Below are positions 56,449 to 64,000 of a stretch of DNA of 64,000 bases, piece after piece. The stretch comes from Rhizoctonia solani (lineage: Eukaryota > Basidiomycota > Agaricomycetes > Cantharellales > Ceratobasidiaceae), in NCBI RefSeq assembly GCF_016906535.1, contig NC_057373.1:1054001-1118000 (forward strand), written 5' to 3'. The number at the start of each line of letters is the position of its first letter. The first letter of the stretch is position 1. The translations under genes and the position numbers were made by a program. The notes below the pieces were generated by a model, which did not search any database, had not been told where the DNA came from, and was given only the letters and a program-made list of their open reading frames with translations.

Positions 56449-58344
56449 ATGGCTCGAATTTTCAAGACATCATCTGGGCTTCCACTGGCGATATATATTG
56501 AACCTTCATGTCCGAATAGGCCTGGGCTCCTGAAATCCATATTGGTATGTCTGAATGTTGACAACCCTATCCACCCTATATGATATAACAGACACAATGT
56601 GCAGGCGAATGGGGGAGCACCTGCTCCCAGGATTGAGAAGGCAAACGTGATACTGGTGGATGCTCAGACACGGAATGGACGCGAATGTGCGCGCAATCAA
56701 TTGGACACGGGTTCGGAGCGGATTGTGCTCTTTGTAGAGTGGATCGAAGCCTGTGTTAGTGCGGGCAAACTCCTCGGCGAAGACGTAGATTGGGGCAATC
56801 TGCGTATCCAGGACCCCGAAATCGTCGACGAAAGTCTGTACGAAGAACCAGGCGATTCACATGTGCCACATGTTAAACAGGATATCAAGGAAGAGGACCA
56901 TGCGGACACCAACGGTATTTATCTCCAATTTATTTTACTGCTTCGGTGCGTGCTCACTGTTCCCAAAGGCCATGGCCGACCCCCACGTCACCGACTCGTC
57001 TTCCCGGAGGAGAACTGCCAGTCTCATCTGGTGCTCCGACCAGGACCACGGCCACCCCTCCACTCAACCCCGAAACACACACTGCTGTTTGTGCCCCATC
57101 TCACTATGCAGAATCCCCCAGGCAATCCTCGACCAGATACTTTTCCGCCAGTCTTTCCCCACGCAAATCCTCCAGGCACCCTCCCTGCTCCTGCAGACTA
57201 CGGTCGACTACCAACCGACCCCGAATATAGCACTCTGTTCCTCTCCTCTTGCGAGGAATGGGAGCGAATAAAGAGGGAAGGCCAGGCATACGTTTCCCCC
57301 AAGCGCAAGTCTCAAGTACACGAACGGCACGTGTCGCCTGATCAACCAACCACCAAGTTCGCCAGACGCGACTCCTCGCAGGGCCAACTGTCCCAGAGTC
57401 CCAGGTCCGGCCCCCATACGCAGCAGGCCCGGACAAAGAAGACGGTCTCCGCTCCCTGCTGGTTCCACCAAGCGCGGCCCCAAGCGACGAGAATCCCAAG
57501 TATTGCCCGGCGACTTTACCTCGCTGCATCTCAATCTCCCATCGGAATCTCAACCACTGGGAATGAGGCTTGAAAACGACTCGGACGATGTATTCGATAT
57601 TCTACCACTGTCTCATGCTTCTTCCTCGCGAACTCCCAAGAAGTTGTTCACATTTGGAGACGACCAATGCAGTTTTGGTTGCAGATCGACCTGCCGGATC
57701 GTAGAGCTGTTATTAAATCAATAAGGGTACGTTTATTTGTTTTGTATTGCATCGAGGCCTATTCATCCCTTATGCCTAGGATCATGGTGGCACCACGGCA
57801 TTCAAGATGGAAGACGCAGCCTACATTATTGTTTCCAGGTCTGCCCCTCAATATCAAGAGCTTGCGCAGGAGGCCGAAGCAATCGACCGAATTGCCGTCC
57901 CCGTCGCTTGGATCCGCAAGTGCATAGAGGAGCAACAGATCGTGTCGTACGAGGGGTTTGCGGTTGTCTCTGATCAACGGGTGGTCGATACCCTCACGGA
58001 AGAAGATATTATCAACGCTGCTATGGCTGATTTGCCTCCTTCTCCTGTGCCCAGCAGCTCTTCAGTGGGCAATAAGAAACCGGGACACAGATTCACCGAA
58101 CATGATCAGGAGTTCCTGCAAAAACGCCTGGCATGGACGTATGCTCGCGATCCTGGTTCTCACTCAGAGCCTTTTTCCAGGATCTGTATGAAAATGTAAG
58201 TGGATAGAAGTTACTTGGGTCGAATTACTCACACGCAAGTCGCAGTCACCAAACCACTCGTTCAACTCTTGGATGGCGTACTATTATCGCCCAGCAACCG
58301 ATGCGCAGCGCGTATTGAACATTGTGAATTCTCTGAAAACTTGA
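56449..58344 (+). CDS. RAP1: RAP1-like telomere protein (BRCT and Myb domains)
   Basis: Probable shelterin component. It starts MARIFKTSSGLPLAIYIEPS with an N-terminal BRCT: RPGLLKSIL, VQANGGAPAPRIEKANVILV, ERIVLFVEWIEACVSAGKLL. A Pro-rich central part follows, then a second BRCT-like segment, DAAYIIVSRSAPQYQELAQE, VPVAWIRKCIEEQQIVSYEG, and a RAP1-type Myb domain: HRFTEHDQEFLQKRLAWTYA, SHSEPFFQDLYEN, SPNHSFNSWMAYYYRP. It ends NIVNSLKT, immediately after the Myb helix, so no C-terminal RCT domain is visible. The frame shifts near 57420..57510 and the first intron junction (about 56545) are not fully resolved. Confidence 0.75.
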
Positions 58345-58626
58345 ACTCTTGGCTGGGTCTCGCTATTTATTCTCTCTGGGCCTGTGTGATACATTACCCT
58401 CCATGTTCGAAATTGTATTACTAGCCTCTAGTTCGCTTTAATTAATTTGTGTTGCGTCGTGCCTGTCCCTGTGTTTTCCCGGGTTTGCGCCGGGTCGAAG
58501 CGACCGGTTACGATTTCGCTTTATAATTTTGTGCTCATCCATTTGAGTGGATAAAGTTACGATTTCAGCTCTAGGTCGGACACGACAGGCAAAAAAAAGA
58601 AACAAGCCCAAGGTCGCGATCTAGTC

Positions 58627-59985
58627 ATGCTCCAACGAACGTTTCGAGCATACGGCCTTATCCTGTTCGCCGCAGGGGCACTGATCGGTCTCTCTGTGAC
58701 TTTCCAACAACGGCTCTCACTCGATGACCTCTTTTGGGAATCAACACCCAACCCCAACGTCGAGGTGCATGTTGAAAGCACATACCGCCAGCAACTCGCT
58801 TCAGTGCGAGATATCGATAATGTCCCGCATTCGCGCACGCTCGGTGTCGCCCAGCGCGTCTACGTTATCGGTTTGCCCCGACGCAAAGACCGGCGCCAGC
58901 ACATGGAAACGCTTATCAGGGCGATGGACATCGACGTGGTTTGGCACGACGCCCTGGACATGCACTCCAAGCTCGTGACCGACATTCTCGAGCGTGTGCG
59001 GTGGGTGCGCGCACAGAGCCGAATCGGACACGAGTCCCAGGTCCCGGACCCACAGGGACTGGTCTTCAAGTGGTTGCCCGATGTCGGATCCGATGCGCCC
59101 GTCCCTGCGCACGACGGCTCCGACTTGTGGTTCATCCCCGGCCGAATCGACCCTCTCCCGGCCCCGCCTGTCCCCGATACCAGACCGGTCTTGTTGAGGA
59201 CATCGGGGGAAGACACGGTGCTCCCCGGAGAACCGATAACCCGCGCCCAGGTCAGCTGTTGGTACTCGCACTACCAGGTCCTGCTCAAGATTGCGCGTGG
59301 CGAGGACCAAGTGGCTATTGTCCTAGAAGACGATGTAGATATGGAGGTACATCTTCTCATCCAATGTTTTTCTAGTCTAGCTCGAATTGACACAATTTGT
59401 ATAGTGGGACTTGGAAAAACGATTGCGCGGAATGTGGGCGTTCCTACCCAAGGACTGGGACATTGTTATGCTCGGTAAGGGATCGTCGCCCCTCTCTCTC
59501 TCCCCCTATGCTAATCCCCCCTTGATTTGCAAGGCCATTGCATGTCCAGCGAAAACGAAAATCCACCGGTACGGGGACACCCGCACCTCCACCCGTCCAA
59601 ACACGTCCTGTGCACACACGCATATGCCGTTTCTCGCTCGGGAGCGCGCAAATTGGTTAGGTACCTCCGTACGCCGCTATTTGCGTTTTCTCGCCCGATC
59701 GGTGCGTTTTATTGGGCTTGGCTTGATTGGCTGTCCGAACTAACTTGAGAGTGTCTTGGCACTTTTTGATATGCAGACCACGCGGTTCAACATTTCAACC
59801 ACCACAAAATTCTGAATATTTACAGCGTCGAGCCGGCGGTGGTGATTCAGACCAAGGACACGGTTAGCGATATCGTGGACGGTACAGGCGGGTCGCAGAC
59901 CGAGTGGTTGGCGGATAGCGCACTCCAGCGCGTTGCGTACTATGAAAAGCTCCTGCGCCAGCAGCAGAAACACCAGCAATCTTAG
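58627..59985 (+). CDS. Glycosyltransferase family 25 protein, Golgi/ER type II
   Basis: Putative glycosyltransferase of the LPS-biosynthesis/GT25 group, which includes collagen galactosyltransferases. It starts MLQRTFRAYGLILFAAGALI, a short cytosolic tail and one signal-anchor helix. Family blocks: QRVYVIGLPRRKDRRQHMET, IDVVWHDALDM, ITRAQVSCWYSHYQVLLKIA, and VAIVLEDDVDME, with the acidic EDD motif expected to bind the metal/sugar nucleotide. Then WDLEKRLRGMWAFLPKDWDI, HVLCTHAYAVSRSGARKLVR and HKILNIYSVEPAVVIQTKDT. It ends RQQQKHQQS. Junctions in frame. Acceptor unknown. Confidence 0.85.
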
Positions 59986-60393
59986 ATTTTGTATCGATAC
60001 GGACGCTTGTGTACTTGTAATGTAATCCTGTTTTTCTCGGTCGCCACACAGCCCATTCAGCGAAGCAATAATATTGAAGCGGACAGTTACACAAGAAAGA
60101 AAGAAAGAAAACGATGGTGCATATACAACATCTCTAGGTTCTGAATGTTTGCGTTCCAGAGACAACAGATCCAGTATCGAGTGTGTGAGTACTATACGGA
60201 GAGGGGACAGGGACAGGCCAGTTATCAAGCAGAAATAGGTATTTAAAAGATCAAAAGAGCCAGGAGAAACTAGTATTGGTACAAAACAAACGGTGTGTGC
60301 GACCTTTTATGAAAAAGGGGGGCGCAACAAAGAAAAAATATCGAACAGAACCTGCGCCTTTAGTGGATTATGGCGACTTATGGCTGGCACGGC
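59986..60393. other. Convergent intergenic region with GAAA microsatellite
   Basis: About 400 bases between GT25 and PAL1 stops. It contains a short (GAAA)n tract around 60092-60112. Nothing else recognised. Confidence 0.4.
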
Positions 60394-62304
60394 TTAGCGG
60401 CTCATGACGCCCTTGACCTTGCGCATCAGACTACCCTTGCGGTTGATTCCGGCAGGGGAAACTGGAGCATGCGTCTTCTCAAAGTATTCGGCGTTGGCCA
60501 CAGGGGGAGGCGCAGGCAAGCTCTTGTCGCGTGCGCCGACGCTGTACGGGTCCCGCTCCGGGACAGGCGGCGCTCGCTGTTGGCTCAGCAGGCGAATATC
60601 GCTTGGTGGAGGGGGCATCGGCGGTTCTTCCTCGTACGCGGCGGGAGGTGGTGCGTTGGGGTTATCCCGCATCTTGCGGAATCGCTGCATAAGCGATCTG
60701 CTGCGCTTCGGGGCACCTGGGCGCCCATAGGCCGATGGGGCAGTGGACATGGCCACTGGGTCATCGCCCTCTGGAAACTCGGGATAGAGTTGGATGGGCT
60801 GGGGCGGAGGCATGGCCTTGGAAGGTCGCCTCAATGGTTGCGGGCGAGCTGCAACGCGGCAAGTCAGATACACACAACTTTATCTTTAGCTCAAGACCAG
60901 ATACGCACCATCGGGGTATTCGGGATAAGCGTTAGTAGTCATGCCCGTTCGGGTGCCTGTGTTGTTGATCGACGCACGGCTGCCGTTCATGGGGCTGCCT
61001 TGTTCATATCCACTCTGGCGCCCAGCCGAGAATTCTTCAAACGGCTCGGGCTCTGCGATGCCCCATGCTTCTGCAAGCGCGCTCTTCTTGGGGGATGACT
61101 TTTTCTTGGAGGCATACGTTGGGCTGGGGGGCTGGCCATAGCTATTGGCAACATCGGTGTTGAGAGCAACAGCGTATGGGAAGAGCCTGGCGTCTGTCTC
61201 ATGGCCATAATCGTGGCCTGCGCACGGGGCGAAAGGTTCTTGTTGCCCATGTCCTCGGCCTGCTGGAGGGGCACGTCGTCGAATGCGTACATGGGGGCCT
61301 TGGTCTTGTTCTTGTTGCGCGAGGGGGCACAGGCATCAAAGGGACCATCATGGTGGAAGGCTGCATGACCGATAAGTATTCGTAATCAATAAAAGTGCGG
61401 TCTGCACGCACTGGCTGCCCCGATACCACTATAATCAAGCTTGTCAATGACGTCAACGTGATTCGACTTTTTAGCGGGCGGACGAGGGGACGTCTTGCGT
61501 GTCTTTTCGCCGGCCTGACGATCGAGACGATCGGTGGAGAGCGAGCGACTTGGGGGCTGGACGGGTTGTCCGCTGGAAATTTGATATTAGACCAAGTTGA
61601 GAGTTGGCAGCTGAAAAGGAGAGAGCTTACGAGGGGGCCGAGGTCATGCTCCTGCTGGGCTTGACTCGTGTGGGCTCGATGGGGATGCCGTTCTTGACGA
61701 CGACGTTGTCCATTGTGTGGGACTTGTGGGGTTGACGGGACGTCGAGTGCGGGGCTGCGGAGCGGGTTGAAGTGTGGCGAGCAACCGAGGGCGAGTGCTT
61801 CAGTCCGGTTGAGTGCTGTGTTGTTCTAGTCGGCTGGCTTGGGGGCTGTGTGCGCGTGCTCGTCGAGTGGGAGCGCGAGTGCGAGTGAGATCGTGTGTGT
61901 TCCCCAGTGCGGCTCGATACGGTGTTGCTTCGTGTGGGCCGGTCCGCAGTAGACGGTCGCTGAGATGTAACACGGACAGTGGTCGTTGGGTAGCGGGGGT
62001 CTCCAGAAGGGGGGACTGGTACTGGACGGAAGAAAGACAGAAAGAAAGAATAAGGGGGAATATAGTCAGCGGATAACGAATAGATCAGCTACGACAGGAT
62101 CAAGAGGGGCGACCACCCTGGTTCTCTTATGCCGTCCCTCACGTGCGCTCGGCACTTCCGCCCATCCAACACAATCAACCGAACCAAGTCAAAATTGCCA
62201 AACTCAACTTTCCACTCACCCTGACGCACGGACACTGACGCTTGCCGGTGAGGTACAGAACTCGAAGTCGACCGGTGTCGTGAGGGCGGGACTGCCATAC
62301 TCAT
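60394..62304 (-). CDS. PAL1: PAL1-family cell morphology protein
   Basis: Membrane-associated polarity protein of growing tips and endocytic sites in fission yeast. Exon 1 (from 62304) is MSMAVPPSRHRSTSSSVPH; it splices to a Ser/Thr/His/Arg-rich region and then MDNVVVKNGIPIEPTRVKPS. The PAL1 signature follows: DVIDKLDYS, AFHHDGPFDACAPSRNKN, KAPMYAFDDVPLQQAEDMGN, then LFPYAVALNTDVANSYGQPP and AEAWGIAEPEPFEEFSAGR. The last exon is Pro-rich with KRSRSLMQRFRKMRDNPNAP and ends LMRKVKGVMSR, a basic amphipathic tail. A frame break near 61192..61196 (MAMRQ to DARLFPY) needs one added base. The true start may be upstream at 62334. Confidence 0.82.
62140..62145. promoter_or_regulatory. CACGTG core near PAL1 5' end
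   Basis: CTCACGTGCG lies inside the first intron of the PAL1 model; one more instance of the recurring core. Confidence 0.3.
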
Positions 62305-63367
62305 CGTAACTAGGATCCACTTATCAGGAACCAATCATCTTGGAACACACACCCCTCCCTTCCCCTACATGTACAAATAAGCCTCTCACCTAAATTATCC
62401 GTTCCGTTCCGTTCTGCCAGTTCAAACAACAGGTTCAGTTCGAATCAAAAGTTAGAAAGTTGTTTGTGAGATGTCAACCAGGACGTTTAAATACCCATCC
62501 TGGCCAGAGCAAATACACCATGGCAAATGCGTGTGCGTCAGACCACGCCCTTTAGGGGCATCTGTCACCCCCCACGCCCTAATTGCTTGGCTTGCTTCGA
62601 CCCGCCAAAACGCCCCAGTTTTAGCCGCTTTCGGTGCCGATTCGAGCTAGCTCTGACCGCATACATACATAGCATGCGTAACCGTCCAGCAAACTCTCGT
62701 ACACATTCGTTGCTTGACCTGCCGCAGCTATCCTGGCCTCTAATTCTGGCGTGCTGCGGCTTACGAACGCCAACCACAGCCCCACCTAACCCCCCCCTCG
62801 TTAACCCACACCTTGGCTCTATCTCAAGCGCTAGGCCCCTGCCCTCGGCTTGCTTGACCATCTATCTCAGCCATCATACTTGCATTCCATGCGCATAAAT
62901 GCGTGAGATCTTTAGGCCCTCATGTGCATACCGTGCACATGCATGCAACCATAACGTACATCGTGCCGCCGGGTAATACCGCTGGGACCTCACTTGCTCT
63001 CTCATGTATATCGCTCTCTCAATGAGAAATGAATGTGATGGCCATCAGGCCCAGGCATCTCTACAGCCAAAAGTCTAGAAGCTGTTAGAGGGGAGTGCTG
63101 CCTATCGTCGCTTGCAAGCCAGCCTCGATCTACACGGAGGTAGTATCTATAGGTGTCGCCTAGGTACGATGGACCCCACCCCCTCGATTCTAAGAGCCAA
63201 ATTTGTGCCATCATATCTCGACTTCCTTCCCGAAAATATATACATGGACACGATAAAATATTCAAGCTATTACTCACTCATAGTCAAATCCATTTCAGTT
63301 GCATAGCATATATAACCCAACCGTTTCATTTCTATTTTAAGATTACAGAATTCAAGTCTATTGTGTA
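62305..63367. other. Intergenic, PAL1 promoter and HIS7 3' region
   Basis: About 1.06 kb. Short frames on both strands overlap each other and look random. C-rich runs near 62770-62800. No gene, TATA box or RNA gene recognised. Confidence 0.4.
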
Positions 63368-64000
63368 CTATTTCCTTACGTTTATTTGTGCTTCCCTAAG
63401 TGCAGTCTTCACATCTGGTATCTGAACCTCCTTCCTGTGGAAGATACCTGCAGCCAAGGCCGCCTCAACTCCCGTCTTTTCAAACACTTCGACAAAATCA
63501 CTCGGCTTGCCTGCCCCACTGCTCGCCACCACGGGGATCTTCACAGCGTTCTTAACAAGTTTAATAAGATCCAAGTCGTATCCGATATTCGTCCCATCTC
63601 GGTCGATGCTATTCAGCAAGATCTCTCCAGCACCCAATCGCTCCGCGCCCTTGGCAAGCTGAACAACCGAGAGTGGACGATTCGTTCGACCGCCTTGGGT
63701 AGTCGCTTGATACCACCACATCTTATCCTTTTCTTCTGGCCGAGCAGAAATAGCGGTCTTGCCGATGACTAATTCATCTGCATGGTCGGCCGGGTCGGTC
63801 ACGTACACTTTTCGGGGGTCGATGGACACCACGACGGCTTGACGCCCGTACACATGCGAAATAGTCTCCATCGGACTTGTGCCTGATAGCGTCTGCCCTG
63901 GTCGCGCGAGCATGGCTTCGACAGCTACAACAGCCTCGCTCCCAATGCTGACCTTGTCAGCCCCTGCGCGGAAATACGCCCCAGCGACCTCAAGCGCCGT
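63368..64000 (-). CDS. HIS7: Imidazole glycerol phosphate synthase HIS7, cyclase (HisF) part; 5' end outside window
   Basis: Fifth step of histidine synthesis; fungal HIS7 fuses a glutaminase to the HisF cyclase barrel, and only the barrel's second half lies here. Blocks in order: FRAGADKVSIGSEAVVAVEA, AVVVSIDPRKVYV, QGGRTNRPLSVVQLAK, GAGEILLNSIDRDGTNIGYD, KIPVVASSGAGKPSDFVEV, and AALAAGIFHRKEVQIPDVKT. It ends INVRK. DRDG with its Asp and the phosphate-binding SSGAGKP and AAGIFH loops are present. A single open exon in this window. Confidence 0.95.
   Translation of the reverse strand, partial: TALEVAGAYFRAGADKVSIGSEAVVAVEAMLARPGQTLSGTSPMETISHVYGRQAVVVSIDPRKVYVTDPADHADELVIGKTAISARPEEKDKMWWYQATTQGGRTNRPLSVVQLAKGAERLGAGEILLNSIDRDGTNIGYDLDLIKLVKNAVKIPVVASSGAGKPSDFVEVFEKTGVEAALAAGIFHRKEVQIPDVKTALREAQINVRK

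Noticed and set aside
60085..60115. GAAA repeat as a possible transposon end or telomere-like repeat
   Set aside because: A short simple repeat only; no flanking inverted repeats or target duplication.
60370..61098. 242-residue open frame on the plus strand
   Set aside because: It lies opposite the PAL1 exons, spans a PAL1 intron, has Arg/Gly/Trp-rich composition typical of an antisense shadow, and resembles nothing.

Overview
This window is a gene-dense piece of a filamentous fungus nuclear genome, most likely a basidiomycete of the Agaricomycetes (the gene content and style resemble Rhizoctonia/Ceratobasidium; the genus is an inference). The evidence is many short spliced genes with introns of about 45-60 nt (GT..AG), 5'-UTR introns in ribosomal protein genes, short intergenic distances on both strands, and basidiomycete-type proteins. 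I support 37 protein-coding genes, two of them cut by the window ends. I saw no rRNA, tRNA, CRISPR array or intact transposon.

Layout. 1-11 kb: edge of a secreted-protein gene, RPB11, RPL28 (uL15), the mitochondrial GTPase MTG1, an ALY/Yra1-like mRNA export factor, histone H2A, the ATP synthase assembly factor ATP10, a small membrane protein and a bHLH factor. 11-21 kb: two convergent SEC24 paralogues, each with an N-terminal WW domain, flanking an ELYS-like nucleoporin gene. 21-36 kb: a TPT-family transporter, AIM6, a PITH protein, mitochondrial uS5m, a KEN-box protein, a MAT2B-like reductase, a small conserved protein, a RhoGEF, an unknown membrane protein and NudC. 37-50 kb: a SIZ/PIAS SUMO ligase, ADP/ATP carrier, alpha/beta hydrolase, a complex I NDUFA11-type subunit, a secreted repeat-peptide precursor, ESF1, an aquaporin and RPS16. 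50-64 kb: a gene-poor 1.9-kb stretch with paired palindromes, then mitochondrial uL4m, RAD51, phosphoglycerate dehydrogenase, a RAP1-like telomere protein, a GT25 glycosyltransferase, PAL1 and the cyclase end of HIS7.

Most genes are unrelated housekeeping functions (translation, mitochondria, secretion, chromatin/telomere/recombination, cell polarity) and do not form an operon or an evident metabolic cluster. Many neighbours are divergent pairs sharing one promoter, and several of these promoters carry a CACGTG core.

Three things stand out. (1) A secreted precursor at 43.9-44.6 kb has four Gln-starting repeats of 25-26 residues bounded by KR, RR or PR, the design of Kex2-processed peptide precursors. 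(2) The SEC24 inverted pair shares a 483-bp colinear tract, about 97% identical and including an intron, while the rest of the coding sequence has diverged: a gene-conversion signature. (3) Many conserved genes carry single-base frame breaks, nearly all one-base losses and often in short homopolymers. Most likely these are consensus errors, but they are concentrated in SEC24 copy B, which may instead be decaying.
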